NCBI GenBank assembly: GCA_963701815.1
Contig: CAVPBN010000039.1
Coordinates: 1-64,000, forward strand
Origin: AP-15 sp963701815
GTDB taxonomy: Bacteria; Pseudomonadota; Alphaproteobacteria; ATCC43930; CGMCC-115725
Length of the DNA stretch: 64,000 bases
Reading direction: 5' to 3'
Shown one piece after another: positions 8,676 to 16,728 of the stretch. The translations under genes and the position numbers were made by a program. Numbering within the stretch: the first letter of the stretch is position 1; each line of letters opens with the position of its first letter. The notes below the pieces were generated by a model. The model did no database searches and was not told where the DNA came from. It saw only the letters and a list, made by a program, of their open reading frames with translations.

Positions 8676-10018
8676 CCGCGCCGCCCACGCAGTTTTGCTT
8701 TGCGGATCAGCCCCTCGTATTGATGTGCAAGCAGATGCGAGTGGATTTGCGCGACGGTATCCATCGTCACGCTGACGACGATCAGCAAGCTCGTTCCACC
8801 GAAGTAGAACGGCACCGAATATTCCGAAATCAGGATCTCGGGCAGAATACAAACTGCCGACAGATAGGCAGCGCCGACGACGGTCAATCGGGTCAATATA
8901 TAGTCGAGATAATCCGCCGTATTTTTGCCGGGCCTGATCCCGGGAATGAACCCGCCGTACTTGCGCAAATTGTCGGCGGTCTCGACCGGGTTGAAGACGA
9001 TCGCGGTGTAGAAAAAGCAGAAAAAGCAGATCAATAAAACATACAATGCCATATAAAGCGGTCGCCCATGCGCGATATAGGCGCTGATCTGGCTGAGCCA
9101 GCCAAATCCGCGACCCTCCGCTTGGAAATTGGCGATGGTGGCCGGCAGCAGCAGCAGCGAGGAGGCAAAAATCGGCGGGATTACCCCTGATGTATTGATC
9201 TTGAGCGGTAGATGCTGCGAGTCGCCGCCGAACATCTTATTGCCGCTCTGGCGTTTCGGATACTGGATCAGAATTCGCCGCTGGGCGCGCTCCATGAATA
9301 CGATGAAGGCGACGACGCCGATCGACATCCCGAGAAAGATGATGATGAAAACCGTCGAGATCGCACCGGTGCGGCCAAGCTCCAGCGTCGACGCCATCGC
9401 GTGCGGCAGATTGGCGACGATGCCGGAAAATATGATCAAGGAAATGCCGTTGCCGACGCCGCGCGCGGTGATCTGCTCGCCGAGCCACATCAGAAACACC
9501 GTGCCCCCGACCAGGGTCACGACCGTGACCAGGCGGAAGAACAGCCCCGGGTCGATCACCGCCAATTCGGCCCCGGCGCGCATGCCCTCGATCCCGACGG
9601 AGATGCCGTAAGCCTGGACGATGCCCAGCAGGACCGTGCCGTAGCGGGTATATTGATTGAGCTTCTTGCGCCCGCTCTCGCCCTCTTTTTTCAGCGCTTC
9701 GAGCGTCGGCGAGACCGCGGTCAGCAGCTGGATGATGATCGACGCCGAGATGTAGGGCATGATGCCGAGCGCAAAGATCGTCATGCGTCCGAGTGCCCCG
9801 CCCGAGAACATGTCGAACATGCCGAGAATGCCGCCGGCATTGCGCGAAAAGATGTCGTGCAGGACCGCCGGGTCGATCCCGGGGATCGGGATATAGGTGC
9901 CGAGGCGATAGATCATCAGCGCGCCGAGGGTAAACCAAATGCGGCTTTTGAGCTCGGTCGCCTTGGTGAAGGCGGATAGATTGATGCTGTTGGCGAGTGT
10001 TTCGGCGGCTGAGGCCAT
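8672..10018 (-). CDS. secY: protein translocase subunit SecY
   Basis: This 448-residue polytopic membrane protein is the channel subunit of the Sec translocon. It contains the plug-region sequence IPIPGIDPAVLHDIFSRNAGGILGMFDMFSGGAL, ten predicted membrane spans and the conserved loop FTYIAFVFNPVETADNLRKYGGFIPGIRPG (with small substitutions). The start at 10018 (MASAAETLANS) fits the family. The stop overlaps the adk ATG. Its partner secE is in the same supercluster at 35.8 kb. Confidence 0.98.
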   Translation of the reverse strand: MASAAETLANSINLSAFTKATELKSRIWFTLGALMIYRLGTYIPIPGIDPAVLHDIFSRNAGGILGMFDMFSGGALGRMTIFALGIMPYISASIIIQLLTAVSPTLEALKKEGESGRKKLNQYTRYGTVLLGIVQAYGISVGIEGMRAGAELAVIDPGLFFRLVTVVTLVGGTVFLMWLGEQITARGVGNGISLIIFSGIVANLPHAMASTLELGRTGAISTVFIIIFLGMSIGVVAFIVFMERAQRRILIQYPKRQSGNKMFGGDSQHLPLKINTSGVIPPIFASSLLLLPATIANFQAEGRGFGWLSQISAYIAHGRPLYMALYVLLICFFCFFYTAIVFNPVETADNLRKYGGFIPGIRPGKNTADYLDYILTRLTVVGAAYLSAVCILPEILISEYSVPFYFGGTSLLIVVSVTMDTVAQIHSHLLAHQYEGLIRKAKLRGRRG

Positions 10019-10088
10019 TTGACGATCCCCTAAGCATGTTCCGGCGCGACCGGGCAGACCGGCTGCGGCGGAACGGCCGACGTCGCGC

Positions 10089-10592
10089 TCAGGCCGATGG
10101 GGCCCCCGCCGGTCTGGTATTCTTCGGCTTTGCGGAGCGAACGACCACCTTGCCGCCGGCCTTCTCGACGGCGGCGATCGCCGCCTTGGAGGCGCCGGCA
10201 ACCTCTATCGTGACGGCGGCGCGCAAGGCGCCTTTGGCGAGAAGACGGATCCCGTCGCCCGGCCGGCGCAACACCCCGCACGCCACCAGCGCCGCCGCGT
10301 CGAGAGGGCCGTCGGATTTGAGCTTGTGCTCGTCGAGCGCCTGTTGCAGGCGGCCGAGATTGACCACCTTGAAGTCCTTTTTGAACATCTGATTGCTAAA
10401 GCCGCGCTTCGGCAACCGGCGATGCAGCGGCGTTTGGCCGCCTTCAAAGCCGTTGAGCGCGACGCCGGAGCGGGCCGTCTGGCCTTTGCCGCCGCGTGCG
10501 GCGGTCTTGCCCTTGCCCGAGCCGATCCCGCGCCCTACCCGCTTTGCCCGGTAATGCGCGCCCGGATTGTCGCGGATGTCGTTCAACTTCAT
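10089..10592 (-). CDS. rplO: 50S ribosomal protein L15
   Basis: The 167-residue protein begins MKLNDIRDNPGAHYRAKRVGRGIGSGKGKT and has the loop GFEGGQTPLHRRLPKRGF, both diagnostic of L15. The C-terminal tail (KPKNTRPAGAPSA) is slightly extended. L15 is a late-assembling 50S protein. The gene precedes secY by 70 bases in the spc operon. Confidence 0.97.
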   Translation of the reverse strand: MKLNDIRDNPGAHYRAKRVGRGIGSGKGKTAARGGKGQTARSGVALNGFEGGQTPLHRRLPKRGFSNQMFKKDFKVVNLGRLQQALDEHKLKSDGPLDAAALVACGVLRRPGDGIRLLAKGALRAAVTIEVAGASKAAIAAVEKAGGKVVVRSAKPKNTRPAGAPSA

Positions 10593-10639
10593 GCCATCAT
10601 CCCTGATCCCGGCACCGCGAACCCCGGGCCGATCATGTC

Positions 10640-10828
10640 CTACTCTTCGACCTGCACCAGGTGCTTGACCTTTTTGATCATCCCGCGGACCGACGGGGTA
10701 TCTTCGAGAACACGGCGGCGATGGCGGCGGTTCAACCCCAGTCCCTTGAGCGTCTCTTTCTGGTCGTGCCGGCGGCCGATCGGGCTCCCGGTCTGCACCA
10801 CGGTGACCAACTTCTTGCCCTCCATCAT
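10640..10828 (-). CDS. rpmD: 50S ribosomal protein L30
   Basis: The 62-residue protein has the L30 pattern VTVVQTGSPIGRRHDQKETLKGLGLN followed by HRRRVLEDTPSVRGMIKKVKHLVQVEE. The ATG at 10828 overlaps the rpsE stop as ATGA; a second in-frame ATG lies three bases later. Typical length and position in the spc operon. Confidence 0.95.
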   Translation of the reverse strand: MMEGKKLVTVVQTGSPIGRRHDQKETLKGLGLNRRHRRRVLEDTPSVRGMIKKVKHLVQVEE

Positions 10829-11415
10829 GCCGTCTCCCGCGCCTCGGGGTCGCGCCGACCGAGGATCTCGCCGACTTTTTTGCCGCGCCGCGCGGCCACC
10901 GCGCGAGGGCTGGTGGCGTGCGCGAGCGCGACAAACGTCGCTTTGATCATATTATGCGGATTGGCGCTGCCGACCGATTTGGCGACCACGTCGTGGACGC
11001 CGAGGGCTTCGAAGATCGCACGCATCGGGCCGCCGGCGATGATCCCGGTCCCGGGCTTCGCGGCCCGCACGATCACCCGGCCGGCGCCGTAGCTGCTGAC
11101 GATGTCGTGGTGCAGGGTGCGGCCCTCGCGCAACGGCACGCGGATCATGCTGCGCCGCGCCTGCTCGGTCGCCTTCCGGATCGCCTCGGGCACCTCGCGC
11201 GCCTTGCCCGAGCCGTAGCCGACCCGGCCTTTGCGGTCGCCGACGATGACCAGAGCAGCAAAGCCAAAGCGCCGGCCGCCCTTCACCACTTTGGCGACCC
11301 GGTTGATGTTGACGAGTTTTTCGGCAAATTCGCTGTCCTCGCGGTCGCGCCCCTGGCGGTCTCCATCCGAGCGTCCGCGCCGGTCGCCCCCGGTGCGTGC
11401 AGCTGTGCGTGCCAT
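10825..11415 (-). CDS. rpsE: 30S ribosomal protein S5
   Basis: The ATG at 11415 gives 196 residues. After a charged N-terminal stretch (GGDRRGRSDGDRQGRDRED) comes the S5 double-stranded-RNA-binding domain (EKLVNINRVAKVVKGGRRFGF) and the C-terminal domain (PGTGIIAGGPMRAIFEALGVHDVVAKS). S5 contributes to decoding accuracy in the 30S subunit. The stop overlaps rpmD. Confidence 0.97.
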   Translation of the reverse strand: MARTAARTGGDRRGRSDGDRQGRDREDSEFAEKLVNINRVAKVVKGGRRFGFAALVIVGDRKGRVGYGSGKAREVPEAIRKATEQARRSMIRVPLREGRTLHHDIVSSYGAGRVIVRAAKPGTGIIAGGPMRAIFEALGVHDVVAKSVGSANPHNMIKATFVALAHATSPRAVAARRGKKVGEILGRRDPEARETA

Positions 11416-11425
11416 GACTATCCCT

Positions 11426-11791
11426 TCAAAAGTCGAGACCGCCCTCTCGGGCGGCGTCGGCCAGAGCTTTGACCCGGCCGTGAAACAGATAGGCGCCGCG
11501 GTCGAACACGACGCGCTCGACGCCCGCTGCCTTCGCACGCTCGGCGATCAGCTTGCCGACCGCATTCGCCGCAGCGATATCGGCGCCTTTTGCGAGGCTC
11601 GCCTTCAGCGCCACATCGATGCTCGAGGCCGCCGCCAGCGTATGACCGGTCGTGTCGTCGATAATCTGGGCGTAGATGTGTTTCGACGAGCGAAACACCG
11701 ACAGCCGTGTCCGGCCCTTGCCGGTCAGCCGCAATCTGGTGCGCACCCGCCGGCGGCGGCGCATGAACAGGGCCTTCATTTTCTCGGACAT
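11426..11791 (-). CDS. rplR: 50S ribosomal protein L18
   Basis: The 121-residue protein shows the L18 features RRRRRVRTRLRLTGKGRTRLSVFRSSKHIYAQIIDD and the C-terminal VVFDRGAYLFHGRVKALADAAREGGLDF. L18 binds 5S rRNA together with L5. It lies between rplF and rpsE with gaps of 5 and 10 bases. Confidence 0.97.
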   Translation of the reverse strand: MSEKMKALFMRRRRRVRTRLRLTGKGRTRLSVFRSSKHIYAQIIDDTTGHTLAAASSIDVALKASLAKGADIAAANAVGKLIAERAKAAGVERVVFDRGAYLFHGRVKALADAAREGGLDF

Positions 11792-11796
11792 CGGCG

Positions 11797-12330
11797 CTAC
11801 TTCTTCTTGCCTTCCTTGCGGCGGACGACTTCGGCGGCGTATCTGATCCCCTTGCCCTTGTAGGGTTCGGGCGGCCGCCAGGCCCGGATCTCGGCCGCGA
11901 CCTGACCGACCCGCTGGCGGTCGGCGCCGCGCACGGTGATCACCGTGGGCCGTTCGCAGTTGATCGCAACATCTGCGGGGATCGCAAACGCGATGTCGTG
12001 GCTGTAGCCGAGCTGCAGGTTCAAATTATTGCCCTGCACGGCGGCGCGATAGCCGACCCCGCTGATTTCAAGACCGACGGTAAAGCCTTGCGATACGCCG
12101 GTGACCATGTTGTTGACGAGCGCCCGCGTGGTTCCCCACATGGCGCGCGCCCTCTTGGTCTCGCTGTTCGGGGTGATCGTCACCGCGCCGTCGGCGACGG
12201 ATGCGGTGACCTCGTCGCTGACGGTCAGGCTCAGGGTGGCCAGCCCGCCTTTGGCGGTCAGGGTCCGGTCGGAGAGCCGAACCTCGACGCCCTCTGGAAT
12301 AGCCACCGGATTTTTGCCGATACGAGACAT
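11797..12330 (-). CDS. rplF: 50S ribosomal protein L6
   Basis: The 177-residue protein begins MSRIGKNPVAIPEGVEV and ends with the conserved IRAWRPPEPYKGKGIRYAAEVVRRKEGKKK. The ATG at 12330 is preceded by AGGA with six bases spacing, so I prefer it to the TTG six bases upstream. L6 lies near the GTPase-associated centre of the 50S subunit. Confidence 0.97.
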   Translation of the reverse strand: MSRIGKNPVAIPEGVEVRLSDRTLTAKGGLATLSLTVSDEVTASVADGAVTITPNSETKRARAMWGTTRALVNNMVTGVSQGFTVGLEISGVGYRAAVQGNNLNLQLGYSHDIAFAIPADVAINCERPTVITVRGADRQRVGQVAAEIRAWRPPEPYKGKGIRYAAEVVRRKEGKKK

Positions 12331-12339
12331 CGCCAATCC

Positions 12340-12738
12340 TCAAAAGATCCGGCAAAGCACCTCGCCGCCGACTTTGGCGACGCGTGCCTCATTGTCCGAC
12401 ATGACCCCGCGCGGGGTCGACAGGATCGAGATACCGAGCCCGTTGTGGCTGCGCGGCAGGTCGGCGATCCGCGAATAGATCCGGCGCCCGGGCTTCGACA
12501 CCCGCGAAATCTCGCGGATGACCGGCTCGCCGTCGACATATTTGAGCTCGATCTTCAGCTCGGCCACACCGGGGCGGACGGGCTCGTGGGTAAAGCCGCG
12601 GATGTATCCCTCGCGTTTCAGCACTTCGAGCACGTTGGCGCAAATCTTCGAGGCGGGTGAGGCAACCACCGCTTGGCGCGCCCGCTGCCCGTTGCGGATC
12701 CGCGTCAGCATATCTCCGAGCGGATCGCTCATCGTCAT
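12340..12738 (-). CDS. rpsH: 30S ribosomal protein S8
   Basis: The 132-residue protein has the S8 start SDPLGDMLTRIRNGQRA and the C-terminal STPRGVMSDNEARVAKVGGEVLCRIF. S8 binds helix 21 of 16S rRNA and in enteric bacteria represses the spc operon; whether it does so here is not visible. A GGGAGG ribosome-binding site sits six bases before ATG 12738. Confidence 0.97.
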   Translation of the reverse strand: MTMSDPLGDMLTRIRNGQRARQAVVASPASKICANVLEVLKREGYIRGFTHEPVRPGVAELKIELKYVDGEPVIREISRVSKPGRRIYSRIADLPRSHNGLGISILSTPRGVMSDNEARVAKVGGEVLCRIF

Positions 12739-12751
12739 CGGCGGCCTCCCG

Positions 12752-13057
12752 CTACCAGCTTGATTTGACCATGCCGGGGATCTGCCCCGCGGCGGCGAGG
12801 TCTCGCAGCGCGATCCGCGAGAGCCGAAACTTGCGATAGTAGCCGCGCGGCCGTCCGGTCAACGCGCAGCGGTTGCGGATGCGCGTCGGCGAACCGTTGC
12901 GCGGCATCTCGGCCAGCTTCAACTGCGCGGCAAACCGCTCCTCCGGCGCCGCGGCGCGATCCCGGGCGAGCGCCTTCAGCCGGGTTCGCCTCGGCGTGGT
13001 CTGCCTGGCCAGCCGGCGTCGCCGTGCGTTCTTCTCGACCGAGCTTTTTTTTGCCAT
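12752..13057 (-). CDS. rpsN: 30S ribosomal protein S14 (zinc-free long form)
   Basis: The 101-residue protein begins MAKKSSVEKNARRRRL and has RNGSPTRIRNRCALTGRPRGYYRKFRLSRIALRDLA. It lacks the CxxC pairs of the short zinc form, so it is the long zinc-independent type usual in proteobacteria. The ATG at 13057 is preceded by a strong GGAGG. Confidence 0.97.
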   Translation of the reverse strand: MAKKSSVEKNARRRRLARQTTPRRTRLKALARDRAAAPEERFAAQLKLAEMPRNGSPTRIRNRCALTGRPRGYYRKFRLSRIALRDLAAAGQIPGMVKSSW

Positions 13058-13078
13058 TCGGCAGACCTCCGTACCCAA

Positions 13079-13624
13079 TCAGTTGACGAACGGCATGGCA
13101 AAGGCCGCCAGCAGCGCCTTTGCTTCCGCGTCGCTCGCCGCCGTGGTGGCGACGACGACATTCATGCCGCGCACCGCGTCGACGCGGTCATATTCGATTT
13201 CCGGGAACACGATCTGTTCCTTGAGCCCCAGCGCGAAATTGCCGCGGCCGTCGAAGCTCTTGCTCGAGATGCCGCGAAAATCGCGCACCCGCGGCAGCGC
13301 TACCGTGATCAGCCGATCGAGAAATTCGTACATTCGCTGCCGCCGCAACGTCACCTTGCAGCCGATCGGCATGCCCTGACGCAATTTGAACGTCGCGATC
13401 GACCGCTTGGCCCGGGTGATGACCGGGTGCTGGCCGGTGATCGCCCGCAATTCGCTTGCGGCGGCCTCGACCTTCTTGGCGTCCTGCGTCGCTTCGCCGA
13501 CCCCCATATTGACGACGATCTTTTCGACCCGCGGCACCTGCATCAGATTGGCGTAGCCGAACTCCGTCATCAGCGCCGGACGCACCGTGGTTTGATAAAG
13601 CTCCTGCAAGCGGGCGGCACTCAT
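13079..13624 (-). CDS. rplE: 50S ribosomal protein L5
   Basis: The ATG at 13624 gives 181 residues with the L5 core MQVPRVEKIVVNMGVGEA, RQGMPIGCKVTLRRQRMYEFLDRL and the C-terminal MNVVVATTA. L5 binds 5S rRNA and contacts S13 across the subunit bridge. It lies 4 bases after rplX and 21 bases before rpsN. Confidence 0.97.
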   Translation of the reverse strand: MSAARLQELYQTTVRPALMTEFGYANLMQVPRVEKIVVNMGVGEATQDAKKVEAAASELRAITGQHPVITRAKRSIATFKLRQGMPIGCKVTLRRQRMYEFLDRLITVALPRVRDFRGISSKSFDGRGNFALGLKEQIVFPEIEYDRVDAVRGMNVVVATTAASDAEAKALLAAFAMPFVN

Positions 13625-13628
13625 GGTC

Positions 13629-13949
13629 TCACCTGTCGATGACTTCGCCCGATCGGCGGGCGAACCGGACCTTGCGCCCGTCGGCGAGGATCTTATAGCC
13701 GACGCGGCTCGGCTTGCCCGAGGCGGGATCGACATGGGCGATATTCGAGATGTGGAGCGACAATTCTTTTTCGAGGATGCCGCCGGGCTCGCCCATGCGC
13801 GGCTTGGTGTGCCGCCGGGCCACATTCACCCCCTGCACGACGGCGCGGCTATCGGCGGGAATCACGCGCAGCACCTCGCCGGTCCTGCCCTTGTCGCGAC
13901 CGCTGATCACGACGACATTGTCGCCCTTCTTGATCTTCATCTTCGGCAT
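13629..13949 (-). CDS. rplX: 50S ribosomal protein L24
   Basis: The 106-residue protein has the KOW motif at residues 7–33 (KGDNVVVISGRDKGRTGEVLRVIP) and the conserved NVARRHTKPRMGEPGGILEKE. L24 is an early assembly protein of the 50S subunit. Start at ATG 13949. Confidence 0.97.
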   Translation of the reverse strand: MPKMKIKKGDNVVVISGRDKGRTGEVLRVIPADSRAVVQGVNVARRHTKPRMGEPGGILEKELSLHISNIAHVDPASGKPSRVGYKILADGRKVRFARRSGEVIDR

Positions 13950-13971
13950 CGGCTGGTTCCCTTCCGCCCGG

Positions 13972-14340
13972 TCACAGCACCTCGGGTGCCAGCGAGACGA
14001 TCTTCATGAAGCGCCGCGCCCGCAATTCGCGGGTGACCGGGCCGAAGATCCGGGTCCCGATCGGCTCGCCCTGCTGGGTGATCAGCACCGCAGCGTTACG
14101 GTCGAAGCGGATGGCGCTGCCGTCCAGGCGCCGGATCTCCTTGGCGGTACGCACGATGACGGCGCGGTGCACGTCGCCCTTCTTGACCCGGCCGCGCGGG
14201 ATCGCCTCCTTGACCGAGACAATGATCACATCGCCGATCGTTGCAGTCTTGCGCTTGGAGCCGCCCAGGACCTTGATGCACTGCACTCTCCTGGCGCCGG
14301 AATTATCGGCGACATCGAGGTTCGTCTGCATTTGGATCAT
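13972..14340 (-). CDS. rplN: 50S ribosomal protein L14
   Basis: The 122-residue protein begins MIQMQTNLDVADNSGARRVQCIKVLGG and ends LRARRFMKIVSLAPEVL, a typical L14. The start codon at 14340 lies inside the 3' end of rpsQ, with an overlap of 38 bases in another frame, which is unusual for this gene pair. Confidence 0.97.
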   Translation of the reverse strand: MIQMQTNLDVADNSGARRVQCIKVLGGSKRKTATIGDVIIVSVKEAIPRGRVKKGDVHRAVIVRTAKEIRRLDGSAIRFDRNAAVLITQQGEPIGTRIFGPVTRELRARRFMKIVSLAPEVL

Positions 14341-14674
14341 AATGCACCCGCCTCGGCTGCCGGGGCCTCGGGAAGGGCGGCTCGGGAATCGGCGACTCGT
14401 CAATGGCCGGCTCGGGGGTAGTCGCCTCGGCCGCGGCATCGGGTGGACTTCCGAGCACCACCCAGCGTTTGCGCTTGGACAGCGGTCGGCTCTCCTCGAT
14501 TCGCACGCTGTCGCCGACGTGGCAGCGATTGCTTTCGTCATGCGCAGCAAATTTCTTCGAGCTGGTCACGAACTTCTTGTAGATCGGATGCTGGACCCGG
14601 CGTTCGACCCGGACGATCACGGTCTTGTCGCAGGCGTCGCTGACGACGACGCCCTGGAGGATGCGTCTGGACAT
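14303..14674 (-). CDS. rpsQ: 30S ribosomal protein S17 with long Pro/Glu C-terminal tail
   Basis: Residues 1–73 are a normal S17 (RRILQGVVVSDACDKTVIVRVERR … HVGDSVRIEESRPLSKRKRWVVL). The frame then continues for about 50 more residues rich in Pro, Glu, Ala and Arg and ends inside rplN, for 123 residues against a usual 75–90. The tail is either a lineage-specific extension or the result of an indel that removed the normal stop near 14445. S17 itself binds 16S rRNA helix 11. The body is certain; the tail is not. Confidence 0.93.
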   Translation of the reverse strand: MSRRILQGVVVSDACDKTVIVRVERRVQHPIYKKFVTSSKKFAAHDESNRCHVGDSVRIEESRPLSKRKRWVVLGSPPDAAAEATTPEPAIDESPIPEPPFPRPRQPRRVHYDPNADEPRCRR

Positions 14675-14685
14675 TCGCCCCGCCC

Positions 14686-14883
14686 TTAGGTTGCCGCCCG
14701 GCGGCGCTCGCCGAGGATCGTCTTGATGCGGGCGATGTCGCGCCGCGCCTGCCGCACCCTGACGGTATTCTCGAGCTGGCCGTTGGCGCGCTGAAAACGC
14801 AAGTTGAAGATCTCCTTGCCGAGCGTATCGAGCTGGTCGCTCAATTCGTCGGCCGTCTTGGCTCTGACGTCACCCGCCTTCAT
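14686..14883 (-). CDS. rpmC: 50S ribosomal protein L29
   Basis: The ATG at 14883 gives a 65-residue helical-hairpin protein (MKAGDVRAKTADELSDQLDTL … FNLRFQRANGQLENTVRVRQARRDIARIKTIL), the standard L29. Its ATG overlaps the rplP stop as ATGA. L29 sits at the polypeptide exit and takes part in docking nascent-chain factors. Confidence 0.96.
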   Translation of the reverse strand: MKAGDVRAKTADELSDQLDTLGKEIFNLRFQRANGQLENTVRVRQARRDIARIKTILGERRRAAT

Positions 14884-15305
14884 GCGATCGGCTCCTCGCC
14901 TGGTCGGGAGACGAAGCGCGTGTCCAACGGCAGCTTTGCCGCCGCCAGGGCAAACGCCTCGCGCGCGGTCGCGGCCGGCACGCCGTCGAGTTCGAACATG
15001 ATCCGACCCGGTTTGACCCGGCAGATCCAGTATTCGGGCGCGCCCTTGCCGCTGCCCATGCGGACCTCGGCCGGCTTGGTCGACACCGGTACGTCCGGGA
15101 AGATCCGGATCCACACCCGGCCGGCGCGACGAATATGGCGGGTTATCGCCCGCCGCGCCGCCTCGATCTGCCGCGCCGTGACCCGTCCCGGGTCTGTCGC
15201 CTTGAGCCCGAAGGCGCCGAAATTCAGCGCCGTCCCGCCCTTGGCCAGACCGTGGACGCGGCCCTTATGCTGCTTGCGATGCTTGCTGCGCTTTGGACTG
15301 AGCAT
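14880..15305 (-). CDS. rplP: 50S ribosomal protein L16
   Basis: The 141-residue protein begins MLSPKRSKHRKQHKGRVHGLAKGG and has RIFPDVPVSTKPAEVRMGSGKGAPEYWICRVKPGRIMFEL, the standard L16 that contacts A-site tRNA. It follows rpsC by nine bases and overlaps rpmC by four. Confidence 0.98.
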   Translation of the reverse strand: MLSPKRSKHRKQHKGRVHGLAKGGTALNFGAFGLKATDPGRVTARQIEAARRAITRHIRRAGRVWIRIFPDVPVSTKPAEVRMGSGKGAPEYWICRVKPGRIMFELDGVPAATAREAFALAAAKLPLDTRFVSRPGEEPIA

Positions 15306-15314
15306 GACTCGCCG

Positions 15315-16022
15315 TTACCCCATGGAATCGCGCCGGCCGCGCTCGTGGCTGGCCGGGGGACCCTCGTTGAGGCGCTTTTCCTGCGCCATCGGATCGTGGG
15401 CGAGGATCTCGCCCTTGAACACCCACACTTTGACGCCGCAGATGCCGTAGGTGGTTTTGGCTGTGCCGTATCCGAAATCGACATCGGCGCGCAGCGTATG
15501 CAACGGCACCCGGCCTTCGCGATACCATTCCATGCGGGCGATCTCGGCGCCGCCGAGCCGGCCGGAGCAGTTGATCCGGATCCCCTGGGCGCCGAGCCGC
15601 ATTGCAGATTGCACCGCGCGCTTCATCGCCCGGCGGAAGGCGACGCGCCGTTCGAGCTGTTGGGCAATGCCGTCCGCGATCAGCTTGGCGTCGATCTCGG
15701 GCTTGCGGATTTCGACGATGTTGAGACTGACCTCGCTGGTCGTGACCTTGCCGATGTCGACCCGCAATTTCTCGATGTCGACGCCTTTTTTGCCGATGAC
15801 CACGCCGGGCCTGGCCGTGTGCAGGGTGATCCGGCTTTTTCTTGCGGCGCGCTCGATGATGATCCGGGACACGCCGGCCTGAGATAGGCGGCGATGCAAA
15901 AATTTGCGCAGGCCGAGATCGTCGAGCAGCAGATTGCCGTACTCCTTGCGCGCGAACCAGCGCGAATCCCAGGTTCGATTGATGCCGAGCCGCAGCCCGA
16001 TCGGATTGACTTTCTGACCCAT
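15315..16022 (-). CDS. rpsC: 30S ribosomal protein S3
   Basis: The 235-residue protein begins MGQKVNPIGLRLGINRTWDSRWFA, has the KH domain signature PGVVIGKKGVDIEKLR and the C-terminal domain INCSGRLGGAEIARMEWYREGRVPLHTLRADVDFGYGTAKTTYG. S3 forms part of the mRNA entry and helicase site. Ends with a short charged tail. Confidence 0.98.
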   Translation of the reverse strand: MGQKVNPIGLRLGINRTWDSRWFARKEYGNLLLDDLGLRKFLHRRLSQAGVSRIIIERAARKSRITLHTARPGVVIGKKGVDIEKLRVDIGKVTTSEVSLNIVEIRKPEIDAKLIADGIAQQLERRVAFRRAMKRAVQSAMRLGAQGIRINCSGRLGGAEIARMEWYREGRVPLHTLRADVDFGYGTAKTTYGICGVKVWVFKGEILAHDPMAQEKRLNEGPPASHERGRRDSMG

Positions 16023-16039
16023 TTTCCGGTCACTCCTGT

Positions 16040-16423
16040 TCAGGCAGCCGCTTCGGGACGCTCGCGCACGACCACCGTCAGGTGGGCGAAATGCTTTTCC
16101 ACCCGCGCCGAGCGACCGCGGCCGCGGGTATGAAACCGCTTCAGCACAAAGGCCCGGCCGACCGTGGCCTCTTTGACGAAAAGACGGTCGACATCGAGTT
16201 GGTGATTGTTCTCGGCGTTGGCGATTGCCGATTGCAGCACCTTTTTGACCTCTCGCGCGATGCGGCGGCGGGAAAAGGTCAGTTCGGCCAGCGCTGCGGC
16301 GGCATTCAAGCCGCGGATCGACTGGGCGACGAGGTTCAGCTTTTGCGCGCTGATGCGCAGCCCCTTGAGGCTGGCCAAGGCCTCGGTCTCGTCGAGCCGG
16401 CGTTCAGCCGATGGCTTTCCCAT
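16040..16423 (-). CDS. rplV: 50S ribosomal protein L22
   Basis: The 127-residue protein has the L22 pattern SAQKLNLVAQSIRGLNAAAALAELTFSRRRIAREVKKVLQSAIANAENNH and the tunnel-lining hairpin FVLKRFHTRGRGRSARVEKHFAHLTVVV. Its ATG directly abuts the rpsS stop (TAGATG), consistent with translational coupling. Confidence 0.97.
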   Translation of the reverse strand: MGKPSAERRLDETEALASLKGLRISAQKLNLVAQSIRGLNAAAALAELTFSRRRIAREVKKVLQSAIANAENNHQLDVDRLFVKEATVGRAFVLKRFHTRGRGRSARVEKHFAHLTVVVRERPEAAA

Positions 16424-16702
16424 CTAGGCCCTCCTCGCCTTTTTGTCGCCGGCGTGACCGTAAAACGTCCGCGTCGGTGAAAACTCGCCGAGCTTGTGAC
16501 CGATCATGTTCTCGGTGACGAGCACCGGGATGAATTTGTGGCCGTTGTAGACGCCGAAGGTCAGTCCGACAAATTGCGGGAAGATCGTCGAGCGGCGCGA
16601 CCACGTCCGGATCACCTGGTTGCGCCCGGAACGGCGCGCCTCATCCGCCTTTTTCAACAGGTAGCCGTCGATAAACGGCCCTTTCCAAACTGCCCGGGTC
16701 AC
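16424..16702 (-). CDS. rpsS: 30S ribosomal protein S19
   Basis: The 92-residue protein reads TRAVWKGPFIDGYLLKKADEA and VYNGHKFIPVLVTENMIGHKLGEFSPTRTFYGH, a normal S19 from the 30S head. It starts at GTG 16702, with GGAG seven bases upstream. Confidence 0.97.
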   Translation of the reverse strand: MTRAVWKGPFIDGYLLKKADEARRSGRNQVIRTWSRRSTIFPQFVGLTFGVYNGHKFIPVLVTENMIGHKLGEFSPTRTFYGHAGDKKARRA

Positions 16703-16728
16703 GCGATTTCTCCGTTCCGCGCTGCTGG

